A stretch of 64,000 nt of DNA, taken from positions 1 through 64,000 of the forward strand of contig NZ_LGKG01000147.1 of assembly GCF_001294335.1 (NCBI RefSeq), given 5' to 3'. The stretch is from Streptomyces chattanoogensis. GTDB taxonomy: Bacteria > Actinomycetota > Actinomycetes > Streptomycetales > Streptomycetaceae. A program made the position numbers and the translations under genes. Shown in pieces: positions 36,472-44,370 of the stretch (the stretch's first letter is position 1; each line of letters begins with the position of its first letter). The notes under the pieces were generated by a model, which did not search any database, had not been told where the DNA came from, and worked only from the letters and a program-made list of their open reading frames with translations.

Positions 36472-37266
36472 ATGAAGGTCGTACTGTTCTGCGGCGGTTA
36501 CGGGATGCGGATGCGCAGCGGCGCCGCAGACGACGTGCCCAAGCCGATGGCGATGGTCGGCCCGCGCCCGCTGATCTGGCACGTCATGCGCTACTACGCG
36601 CACTTCGGGCACACGGAGTTCATCCTGTGCCTCGGCTACGGGGCGCACCACATCAAGGACTTCTTCCTCAACTACGAGGAGACGACGTCCAACGACTTCG
36701 TGCTGCGGGGCGGGCAGACCGAGCTGCTGTCCACCGACATCGCCGACTGGACGATCACGTTCGCGGGGACCGGCATCGAGTCGCCGATCGGGGAGCGGCT
36801 GCGCCGGGTGCGGCACCACCTGGACGGCGACGAGATGTTCCTCGCCAACTACGCCGACGTGCTCACCGACGCCCCCCTGCCGGAGATGATCGAGAACTTC
36901 GCCCGGCGCGACGCCGGCGCGTCGATGATGGTGGTGCCGCCGCAGTCCTCGTTCCACTGCGTGGACCTGGGCGAGGACGGCCTGGTGGGGGGCATCACCG
37001 CGGTGAGCGAACTGCCGCTGTGGGAGAACGGCGGCTACTTCGTGCTCCGCCAGGAGGTCTTCGACCACATCCCGGAGAACGGGGACCTGGTCGCCGACGG
37101 ATGCGCCCAACTGGCCAAGCAGGGACGGTTGGTGGCGCACCAGCACCGCGGCTTCTGGAAGCCGACCGACACCGTGAAGGAGCGGGCCGCGCTCGACGCC
37201 GCGTACGCCCGGGGCGACCGCCCGTGGGCCGTGTGGGAACGGGACCGTGCCGGAGTTCGGGCGTGA
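36472..37266 (+). CDS. Glucose-1-phosphate cytidylyltransferase-like nucleotidyltransferase
   Basis: This 264-residue enzyme is of the RfbF type. The nucleotide-binding N-terminus FCGGYGMRMRSGAADDVPKP replaces the usual GGxGTRL by GGYGMRM but keeps the PKPM lysine. Other shared blocks are LIWHVMRYYAHFGHTEFILC and WENGGYFVLRQEVFDHI. It should make a CDP- (or other NDP-) sugar for the neighbouring modifying enzymes. No gene here is an obvious CDP-glucose 4,6-dehydratase, so the epimerase at 37959 may take that role or the pathway may differ. Confidence 0.85.
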   Translation: MKVVLFCGGYGMRMRSGAADDVPKPMAMVGPRPLIWHVMRYYAHFGHTEFILCLGYGAHHIKDFFLNYEETTSNDFVLRGGQTELLSTDIADWTITFAGTGIESPIGERLRRVRHHLDGDEMFLANYADVLTDAPLPEMIENFARRDAGASMMVVPPQSSFHCVDLGEDGLVGGITAVSELPLWENGGYFVLRQEVFDHIPENGDLVADGCAQLAKQGRLVAHQHRGFWKPTDTVKERAALDAAYARGDRPWAVWERDRAGVRA

Positions 37267-37955
37267 TCCGGCTCGGGGCCGGGCCCCTGGACCGGATCGT
37301 CGCGGTGGGCGCGCACTGCGACGACATCGCCATCGGCGCCGGCGGCACGCTGCTGACGCTGTGCCTCGCGCGACCGGGCATCCGCATCGACGCGCTGGTG
37401 CTCTCCGGCGGCGGCACCGAACGCGAGCAGGAGGAGCGGGCCGCGCTCGCCGCCTTCTGCCCGGGTGCCGACCTGCGGCTGACCGTGCTCAAGCTGCCGG
37501 ACGGCCGGATGCCCGTGCACTGGGAGGAGGCCAAGGCCGCGGTCGAGGAGCTGCGCGGGCAGACCGAGCCGGACCTGATCCTCGCCCCGCGGACCGATGA
37601 CGCGCACCAGGATCACCGCGGTCTGGCGCAGCTGATACCCACCGCGTTCCGCAACCACCTGGTCCTGGGCTACGAGATCGTCAAGTGGGACGGCGATCTC
37701 GGCCGTCCGGCGGCGTACCAGCCACTGTCGCCGGAGATCGCCGAACAGAAGGTGCAACTGCTGCAGGAGCACTACCCGTCGCAGCGGCACCGGCCCTGGT
37801 ACGACCGCGAGGCCTTCCTCGGCCTCGCCCGGATCCGCGGCATCGAATGCCACGCGCGCTACGCCGAGGCGTTCGCCGTCACCAAACTCACGCTCAGCCT
37901 GGGCACTTTCGACCTGGGCACGTCCAATCTGGGCACGTCCAATCTGGGGGGATGA
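37263..37955 (+). CDS. PIG-L/LmbE family deacetylase
   Basis: This 230-residue zinc hydrolase of the PIG-L family is a probable N-deacetylase of a nucleotide- or lipid-linked sugar. The first metal motif reads GAHCDDIAIG, a cysteine replacing the usual proline of HPDD, and the second is DDAHQDHR. It begins with a GTG overlapping the preceding stop by four bases. The C-terminus ends in a short repeat, LGTFDLGTSNLGTSNLGG, encoded by near-identical 15-base units at about 37900-37950, which looks like recent slippage. A free amine made here could be the acceptor for a later acyl or amide group. Confidence 0.85.
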   Translation: MIRLGAGPLDRIVAVGAHCDDIAIGAGGTLLTLCLARPGIRIDALVLSGGGTEREQEERAALAAFCPGADLRLTVLKLPDGRMPVHWEEAKAAVEELRGQTEPDLILAPRTDDAHQDHRGLAQLIPTAFRNHLVLGYEIVKWDGDLGRPAAYQPLSPEIAEQKVQLLQEHYPSQRHRPWYDREAFLGLARIRGIECHARYAEAFAVTKLTLSLGTFDLGTSNLGTSNLGG

Positions 37956-37958
37956 ACC

Positions 37959-38984
37959 TTGCGCGTACTGCTGACCGGACACCAGGGCTACCTGGGCACC
38001 GTGATGGCCCCGGTCCTCGCGGCCGCCGGGCACGAGGTCGTCGGGCTGGACGCCGGCCTGTTCGCCGACTGCGTCCTCGGCCCGCCGCCCGCGGACCCTG
38101 CGGGGCACCGGGTGGACCTGCGCGACGTCACGGCCGACCACGTGGCCGGGGTGGACGCCGTGATCCACCTGGCCGCGCTCTCCAACGACCCGCTGGGATC
38201 GCTGGCACCGGACCTCACCTACGACATCAACCACCACGCGTCCGTACGGCTGGCCCGGCTGGCCCGCCACGCCGGAGTACGGCGCTTCCTGTACGCGTCG
38301 ACGTGTTCCGTCTACGGCGCCGCCGGAGGCGATGGCCTGGTGACCGAGGACGCCCCGCTGCGCCCGGTGACGCCGTACGCGGAGTCCAAGGTGCGGGTGG
38401 AGGACGACCTGCACGCGCTCGCCGACGACGACTTCACCCCGGTGTACATGCGCAACGCCACCGCCTTCGGCTACTCACCCCGCCTGCGCGCCGACATCGT
38501 GCTCAACAACCTGGTGGGCCACGCGCTGCTGTCCGGCGAGGTGCTGGTGCTCTCCGACGGCACCCCCTGGCGCCCGCTGGTGCACGCCGCCGACATCGCA
38601 CGGGCCTTCACGGCCGCGCTGGCCGCGCCGCGCGAAGCGGTGCACGACCGGGCGTTCAACATCGGCAGCGAGACCAACAACGTCACGGTGGCCGAGATCG
38701 CCGAACAGGTCGCCGAGGCGGTGTCCGGTGCGAAGGTGAGGATCACCGGGGAGAACGGCGCCGACCCGCGCTCGTACCGCGTGGACTTCTCCCGGTTCCG
38801 CGCCGCGATCCCCGGCTTCGACTGCGAGTGGACGGTGAAGCAGGGCGCGCTCGAACTCGCCGACTCCTACCGGAAGTTCGGGCTGACCCCGGAGGACTTC
38901 GAGCGACGCTTCACCCGCCTCGCCGTGCTGCGCACGGCGTCCGACGCCGGCTCCGTCGACGACACCCTGCGGTGGCGCCGATGA
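37959..38984 (+). CDS. NAD-dependent sugar epimerase/dehydratase (extended SDR)
   Basis: This 341-residue SDR has the cofactor motif LLTGHQGYLG, the STCSVYG segment carrying the active-site serine/threonine, and the YAESK catalytic pair. The C-terminal half matches the nucleotide-sugar epimerase family. It should epimerise, reduce or dehydrate the nucleotide sugar made by the upstream cytidylyltransferase. The TTG start at 37959 follows a GGGGGGA run; the stop overlaps the next ATG. Confidence 0.85.
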   Translation: MRVLLTGHQGYLGTVMAPVLAAAGHEVVGLDAGLFADCVLGPPPADPAGHRVDLRDVTADHVAGVDAVIHLAALSNDPLGSLAPDLTYDINHHASVRLARLARHAGVRRFLYASTCSVYGAAGGDGLVTEDAPLRPVTPYAESKVRVEDDLHALADDDFTPVYMRNATAFGYSPRLRADIVLNNLVGHALLSGEVLVLSDGTPWRPLVHAADIARAFTAALAAPREAVHDRAFNIGSETNNVTVAEIAEQVAEAVSGAKVRITGENGADPRSYRVDFSRFRAAIPGFDCEWTVKQGALELADSYRKFGLTPEDFERRFTRLAVLRTASDAGSVDDTLRWRR

Positions 38985-40279
38985 CCGAGACCGGCGAACA
39001 GCCGATGACCTCGGCCGGCGAAGAGATGCACGCGCTGGTGGAGCTGCTGTACCCGCTGTGCCGGAGCATCACCGGCGACGGTGTGCGCGCCACCCTGGAG
39101 ATCGTCGGCGAGTACGTCCCGCTGCAGGTGCACGAGGTGCCGACCGGGACGCAGGTGCTCGACTGGACGGTGCCGCAGGAATGGAACATCCGGGACGCGT
39201 ACATCGCCGACACCGCCGGCAACCGGGTCGTCGACTTCGCCGCGTCCAGCCTGCACGTGCTCGGCTACAGCGTGCCGGTGTCGGCGACCATGCCGCTGGC
39301 CGAGCTGCGCGCACACCTGCACACCCTGCCCGACCATCCGACCTGGGTGCCGTACCGCACCAGCTACTACACGCCGGAATGGGGATTCTGCCTGGCCCAG
39401 GAGACCCTGGACGCGCTACCGGACGGCGACTACGAGGTACGCATCGACTCCACACTCGCAGACGGCCACCTCACCTACGGCGAGCACGTGGTCCCCGGGC
39501 AGGTCCCCGACGAGGTGATCGTCTCCTGCCACGTCTGCCACCCCTCGCTGGCCAACGACAACCTGGCAGGCATCGCGGTGGCGACGTTCCTGGCCCGGAC
39601 GCTGGCACAGGAGACGCCGTACTACACCTACCGGTTCCTCTACGCGCCCGGCACCATCGGCGCGATCACCTGGCTCGCCCGTAACACCGAGCGGGTGGAC
39701 CGGGTCAAGCACGGCCTGGTGCTGGCCTGCGCCGGCGACCCGGGCCAACTGACGTACAAGCAGAGCAGACGCGGCGACGCGGAGATCGACCGGGTGATGC
39801 GGCACGTGCTGGCAGCCTCCGAACGACCGCACCACGTCAACGAGTTCACCCCGTACGGCTACGACGAGCGGCAGTACTGCTCGCCCGGGTTCAATCTCGG
39901 CGTGGGCTCGCTCAGCCGGACCCCGTACGCCGGCTACCCCGAGTACCACACCTCGGCGGACAACCCGGACTTCGTCTCCCCTCAGGCGATGGCGGACACC
40001 CTCGCCGTCTGCCGCGAGGCGTTCGCCGTCCTGGACCGCAACCGGCGGTACGTCAACCTCAGTCCCTACGGCGAACCACAGCTGGGCCGACGCGGGTTGT
40101 ACGACGCGCTCGGCGGCCGCAGCGACACCAAGCAGGCCCAGATGGCCATGCTCTGGGTGCTCAACCTCTCCGACGGCGAGCACAGTCTGCTGGACGTCGC
40201 CGAGCGGTCCGGGCTGCCGTTCGACACCGTTGCCGTCGCGGCCGGGGCCCTGCACGGCGCCGGGCTGATCAAGGCATGA
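38981..40279 (+). CDS. DUF4910 aminopeptidase-like protein
   Basis: This 432-residue protein has an M28-like zinc peptidase fold. Probable metal and catalytic motifs are SCHVCHPSLANDNLAG, FTPYGYDERQYCSPG and YHTSADN. The last 65 residues form a winged-helix-like tail (LLDVAERSGLPFDTVAVAAG). Relatives (DUF2172/DUF4910) occur repeatedly in polysaccharide loci beside cytidylyltransferases and C-methyltransferases, but to my knowledge have no proven reaction. A role in hydrolysing or forming an amide on the sugar is possible. It overlaps its neighbours on both sides by four bases. Confidence 0.8.
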   Translation: MTETGEQPMTSAGEEMHALVELLYPLCRSITGDGVRATLEIVGEYVPLQVHEVPTGTQVLDWTVPQEWNIRDAYIADTAGNRVVDFAASSLHVLGYSVPVSATMPLAELRAHLHTLPDHPTWVPYRTSYYTPEWGFCLAQETLDALPDGDYEVRIDSTLADGHLTYGEHVVPGQVPDEVIVSCHVCHPSLANDNLAGIAVATFLARTLAQETPYYTYRFLYAPGTIGAITWLARNTERVDRVKHGLVLACAGDPGQLTYKQSRRGDAEIDRVMRHVLAASERPHHVNEFTPYGYDERQYCSPGFNLGVGSLSRTPYAGYPEYHTSADNPDFVSPQAMADTLAVCREAFAVLDRNRRYVNLSPYGEPQLGRRGLYDALGGRSDTKQAQMAMLWVLNLSDGEHSLLDVAERSGLPFDTVAVAAGALHGAGLIKA

Positions 40280-41586
40280 CGCCGATGACCAACGAGGGGG
40301 AGAATCCGCAGACAACGGCGCCACCGGCCGGATCCGCCAGGCGGGCCATCGTCGGCCGCCTGTCCTGGGGACTGGCCGACCAGGCGGCCTCCAGCATCAG
40401 CAACTTCGTGGTGGGCATCTACGTGGCCCGCTCGCTGGGGGTGACCGCGTTCGGCGTGTTCAGCCTGGCCTGGGTGACCTACGGCGTGGTGCTCAACGTC
40501 TCCCGCGGCCTTGCCACCGACCCGCTCGTGGTGCGCTTCAGCGGCGTGCCGGACGCGTCCTGGCGCGGGGCGGTGGCCCGGTCGACGGGTACCGCACTCG
40601 GCGTCGGCGCGGCCCTCGGCGCGGCGTGCCTGGTGGCCGGGCTCGGCCTCGGCGGCCGCGTGGGGCCGGCGTTCGCCGCCCTCGGCGTCATGCTGCCGGG
40701 GCTGCTGCTGCAGGACGCCTGGCGCTTCTCCTTCTTCGCCGCCGGCACCGGCCGGAAGGCGTTCGTCAACGACGTCGTGTGGGGCGTCGCGCTCGTCCCC
40801 GCCATGGTGGTGGCGGCCCGCGTGGACACCGTGGCCGCCTTCGTGCTCGCCTGGGGCGCCTCCGCCACGGTGGCCGCGGGGTACGGCTACCTCCAGTCCG
40901 GCATCCGGCCCCGGATGACCGAGGCGCGCGGGTGGCTTCGCGACCAGCGCGATCTCGGCTACCGGTACCTGGTCGAGAACGTCAGCCTCAGTGGCGCGAG
41001 CCAGCTGCGGGCGTACGGGCTCGGCGCGATCGTCGGGGTCGGCGCGGTGGGTGCGGTCCGGGGCGCCGAGCTCCTGCTCGGCCCGTTCCTCGCCGTGCTG
41101 ATGGGGCTGTCGCTGGTCACCGTCCCGGAGGCGGCACGGGTGCTGCGGCGGGCCCCGCACCGCCTCCGCACGTTCTGCCTTCTGCTGGGCGGCGGGCAGG
41201 CCGCCGGTGCGCTGCTCTGGGGCGCGGCGTTGCTGCTGGTGCCCGGCCGGCTCGGCGAGCTGGTGCTCGGCGGCGTCTGGCACTCCGCCGCGCAGCTCAT
41301 CGTGCCCGTCACCCTCGGTGTCGCGGGCGCGGGGCTCGGCACCGGTGCGGCGGCCGGGCTGCGCGCACTCGGCGCGGCCCGGCGCAGCCTGCGCTGCCAG
41401 CTGTTCGCCTCCGCCTGCTATGTCAGCGGTGGGCTCGGCGGGGCGGCCGTGGCCGGCACGGTCGGCTCGGCCTGGGGCGTCGCCGCCGCAACCGTCAGCA
41501 GCTCGGCCGTGTGGTGGCTGCACCTGCGCTCCGCCCTGCGCGAGCACCACCACCACAACCCCATCCCCGAAGTGAGGACCTCATGA
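40276..41586 (+). CDS. Wzx-type polysaccharide flippase
   Basis: This 436-residue membrane protein has about twelve hydrophobic helices, matching the MATE/PST-type oligosaccharide flippases. It starts LSWGLADQAASSISNFVVGI and follows with VARSLGVTAFGVFSLAW. It would move the undecaprenyl-linked repeat unit to the outer face for the polymerase at 32774. It overlaps the DUF4910 gene by four bases. Confidence 0.85.
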   Translation: MTPMTNEGENPQTTAPPAGSARRAIVGRLSWGLADQAASSISNFVVGIYVARSLGVTAFGVFSLAWVTYGVVLNVSRGLATDPLVVRFSGVPDASWRGAVARSTGTALGVGAALGAACLVAGLGLGGRVGPAFAALGVMLPGLLLQDAWRFSFFAAGTGRKAFVNDVVWGVALVPAMVVAARVDTVAAFVLAWGASATVAAGYGYLQSGIRPRMTEARGWLRDQRDLGYRYLVENVSLSGASQLRAYGLGAIVGVGAVGAVRGAELLLGPFLAVLMGLSLVTVPEAARVLRRAPHRLRTFCLLLGGGQAAGALLWGAALLLVPGRLGELVLGGVWHSAAQLIVPVTLGVAGAGLGTGAAAGLRALGAARRSLRCQLFASACYVSGGLGGAAVAGTVGSAWGVAAATVSSSAVWWLHLRSALREHHHHNPIPEVRTS

Positions 41587-42539
41587 CCGCGCAACCCAGG
41601 CTGAGCATCGGCCTGCCCGTGTACAACGGCGAGGAGTACCTCGCCGAGTCGCTCGACGCCCTGCTCGGCCAGACCTACGAGGACTTCGAGCTGGTCATCT
41701 CCGACAACGCCTCGACCGACGGGACCCAGGACATCTGCCGCAAGTACGCCGCGCAGGACTCACGCATCCGGTACCTCCGGCTGCCCCGGAACATCGGCGC
41801 CACGCCGAACCACAACCATGTGTTCGCCGAGTCCCGCGGCGAGCTGTTCAAGTGGGCCTCGCACGACGACCTTTACGGCCGGGACCTGCTGCGGCGCTGC
41901 GTGGAGGCGCTGGATGAGCGGCCGGACGTGATCCTCGCGCACACCGACCAGGCAGTCATCGACGGCGACGGCCAGCTGAAGGTCCCGTACGAGTACCGGC
42001 TCGCCACCGACTCGCCGCACCCGCCGGAGCGCTTCCGCAGTCTGCTGTTCGAGCCCGGCGGCGACGACTTCTACGGGGTGCTGCGGGCCGACGTGCTGCG
42101 CCGGGTGAAACCGCTCGACAGCTACCACCACGCGGACCGCACGTTCGTCGCCGAGATCACCCTGCACGGGCCCTTCCACCAGGTGCCCGAACTGCTGTAC
42201 TTCCGCCGCGACCACCCCACCCGCGCCGAGCGGGCGAACCCTTCCAAGCGCTCCCGGTGCGTCAACCTCGACCCGCGCCGAGCGGGCCCGCTGCACCCGA
42301 CGCCCCGGCTGCTCGCCGAGTACGTCTGGGGCTTCGTCGCAGCGATCCGGCGGGCGCCGCTGTCCCCGGCCGACCGGCGCGCGTGCTACCGCCACCTGGC
42401 CGCGTGGATGACCAGCCGGGTCCGGCCGGGCGCCGGCGAGCGGGTCGAGGACCGCGCCCCGGTCGACCCGGCCCTGCTCACGGTCTCCGTCGACGCCCTC
42501 GTCGCCGGCCGTGAAGGTCGTGCAGGGAGGCAGGCATGA
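41583..42539 (+). CDS. Glycosyltransferase family 2
   Basis: This 318-residue inverting GT-A enzyme has LSIGLPVYNGEEYLAESLDA, the nucleotide-binding aspartates in ISDNASTDGTQDICRKY, and the metal region ASHDDLYGRDLL. It adds one sugar of the repeat unit. The start overlaps the flippase stop (ATGA) and the end overlaps the pyruvyltransferase. Confidence 0.88.
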   Translation: MTAQPRLSIGLPVYNGEEYLAESLDALLGQTYEDFELVISDNASTDGTQDICRKYAAQDSRIRYLRLPRNIGATPNHNHVFAESRGELFKWASHDDLYGRDLLRRCVEALDERPDVILAHTDQAVIDGDGQLKVPYEYRLATDSPHPPERFRSLLFEPGGDDFYGVLRADVLRRVKPLDSYHHADRTFVAEITLHGPFHQVPELLYFRRDHPTRAERANPSKRSRCVNLDPRRAGPLHPTPRLLAEYVWGFVAAIRRAPLSPADRRACYRHLAAWMTSRVRPGAGERVEDRAPVDPALLTVSVDALVAGREGRAGRQA

Positions 42540-43816
42540 CGTCAGCGGACGAAACTCCGGTGCGCGTCGGGGTGTTCGGCCTGCTCGGCTCCGGCAACCT
42601 CGGCAACGACGGATCGCTCGAGGCCGTCCTCGGCTACCTCCGCGCCGAGCACCCGGACGCGGTCGTGGACGCGCTGTGCGGCGGACCCGAGGCCGTGACG
42701 GCCCGGTTCGGGATCCCCGCCACGCGGCTGCACTGGAACCGCGCGGAGTACCGGACCGCGTCCCGCGCGGGCGCGATCGCGGCGAAGGGCCTGGGCAAAC
42801 TCGTCGACGCCGTCCGCACCGCCGCCTGGGTGCGCCGGCACGACGTGGTGATCGTGCCGGGCATGGGCGTCCTGGAGGCCACGCTGCCGCTGCGGCCGTG
42901 GGGCTTCCCGTACGCGCTGTTCCTGCTCTGCGCAAGCGGACGGCTGCTCGGCACCTGGGTCGCGCTGGTCAGCGTCGGCGCCGCCGAGATCCGCAACCGG
43001 CCCACCCGGGCCCTGGTGCGCTGGTCGGCGCGGCTCGCCGCGTACCGCTCGTACCGGGACGCCCAGTCCCGCGACGCGATGCGGGCGATGGGCGTGAACA
43101 CCGCGCGCGACGAGGTCTATCCGGACCTCGCCTTCTCCCTGCCGACGCCGCAGGCGAGCACGCCCGCGGACTCTCCCGGCACGGTCTGCGTCGGCGTCAT
43201 GGACTTCCACGGCGGCAACGACGACCGCGCCCGAGCCGGGGAGATCCACCGGCGCTACCTCGACGGGACGATCCGCTTCGTCCGCACACTGGTCGAGGAG
43301 GGCAGGCCGGTCCGGCTGCTCACCGGCGACCAGTGCGATGCGCCGGTGGTCGCCGCGATCCTCGACGCGGTGGACTCGCCGCTGGTCACCGCTGCCGAAC
43401 CGACCTCACTGGCCGACCTGATGAACGAGATGGCGGCCGCCGACACCGTGGTGGCGATCCGGTACCACAACCTGATCTGCGCGCTGAAGACCGGTACGCC
43501 GGTGCTCGCCCTCTGCTACGCGGCCAAGAGCGACGCGCTCATGACGCAGATGGGCCTCGGCGCGTACCGCCACCCGGCGCGCGAGGTCGATGCCGACCGG
43601 CTGCTCGAGCAGTTCCGGGCGCTGGAGAAGCGATCGGCCGAGCTGCGGCAGACCCTCACCGAGCGGAACCTGGCCGCCGCCCGGCAACTAGCGCACCAGT
43701 TCGCTGCCTTGACCGCAGCCGTGTTCCCGGCGACCGACCGCACCCGCACCCGCACCCACACCCACACCCACACCCACACCCACACCCACACCCACGCTCG
43801 GCAGGAGTCTCCATGA
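42536..43816 (+). CDS. Polysaccharide pyruvyltransferase (CsaB family)
   Basis: This 426-residue enzyme should add a pyruvate ketal from phosphoenolpyruvate to a sugar of the repeat unit. Visible features are the start GVFGLLGSGNLGNDGSLEAV, typical of this family, and a C-terminal catalytic region with AIRYHNLICALKTGTPVLAL. The last 28 residues are unusual: an Arg-Thr and then Thr-His repeat (seven TH units) encoded by an ACCCAC microsatellite. It overlaps the preceding gene by four bases and the next gene start by four bases. Confidence 0.85.
   Translation: MTSADETPVRVGVFGLLGSGNLGNDGSLEAVLGYLRAEHPDAVVDALCGGPEAVTARFGIPATRLHWNRAEYRTASRAGAIAAKGLGKLVDAVRTAAWVRRHDVVIVPGMGVLEATLPLRPWGFPYALFLLCASGRLLGTWVALVSVGAAEIRNRPTRALVRWSARLAAYRSYRDAQSRDAMRAMGVNTARDEVYPDLAFSLPTPQASTPADSPGTVCVGVMDFHGGNDDRARAGEIHRRYLDGTIRFVRTLVEEGRPVRLLTGDQCDAPVVAAILDAVDSPLVTAAEPTSLADLMNEMAAADTVVAIRYHNLICALKTGTPVLALCYAAKSDALMTQMGLGAYRHPAREVDADRLLEQFRALEKRSAELRQTLTERNLAAARQLAHQFAALTAAVFPATDRTRTRTHTHTHTHTHTHTHARQESP
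43742..43795 (+). repeat. Hexanucleotide microsatellite (ACCCGC)2(ACCCAC)7
   Basis: Nine hexamers in frame encode Thr-Arg twice and Thr-His seven times at the C-terminus of the pyruvyltransferase. Because the unit is six bases, copy-number change would alter the tail length without shifting frame. Confidence 0.95.
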
Positions 43817-44364
43817 AAGCAACCGAAGTCCCGGAGATCGCCGGCGCGTACCTGTTCGAGCCCACGCCGTACGCCGACGAGCGCGGCTTCTTCTGCCGCA
43901 CCTTCGACGCCGACGTGGTCCGCTCGGTGGGCCTCGACCCGCACGCCTTCGTCCAGGACAGCGTCTCCCGCTCCGTCCGGGGCGTGCTGCGCGGCCTGCA
44001 TCTGCGCTCCGGCGCCGGCGAGGCCAAGCTGGTGCGGTGCTCGTACGGGAGGATCTTCGACGTCGTCGTGGACCTGCGACCGGACTCGCCGACGTACCGC
44101 AACCGGGCCTTCTTCGAGCTGTCCGGCGAGACACAGACGACCCTGTACATCCCGGCGGGGTGCGCACACGGCTTCCAGGCATTGACCGAAACCGCCGACA
44201 CCTCGTACCGGATCGACCGCCCGCACGATCCGGCCGAGGACGTGACGATCGCCTTCGACGACCCGGAGCTCGCCATTCCCTGGCCGCTGCCGGCCACATC
44301 GATGTCCCAGCGGGACCGGGAGGCGCCGAGCCTCGCCGACGTCCTGAAGCAAAAGGAGAGTTGA
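43813..44364 (+). CDS. dTDP-4-dehydrorhamnose 3,5-epimerase family protein (RmlC-like)
   Basis: This 183-residue cupin of the RmlC family carries the catalytic histidine in VLRGLHLRSG and the motif YIPAGCAHGFQAL. It would epimerise a 4-keto nucleotide sugar at C3 and/or C5. The tyrosine region reads TADTSYRIDRPH. There is no rmlA, rmlB or rmlD in the window, so the substrate may be a CDP- or other 4-keto sugar, or may come from genes elsewhere. It overlaps the pyruvyltransferase stop by four bases. Confidence 0.88.
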   Translation: MKATEVPEIAGAYLFEPTPYADERGFFCRTFDADVVRSVGLDPHAFVQDSVSRSVRGVLRGLHLRSGAGEAKLVRCSYGRIFDVVVDLRPDSPTYRNRAFFELSGETQTTLYIPAGCAHGFQALTETADTSYRIDRPHDPAEDVTIAFDDPELAIPWPLPATSMSQRDREAPSLADVLKQKES

Positions 44365-44370
44365 GGCGGC

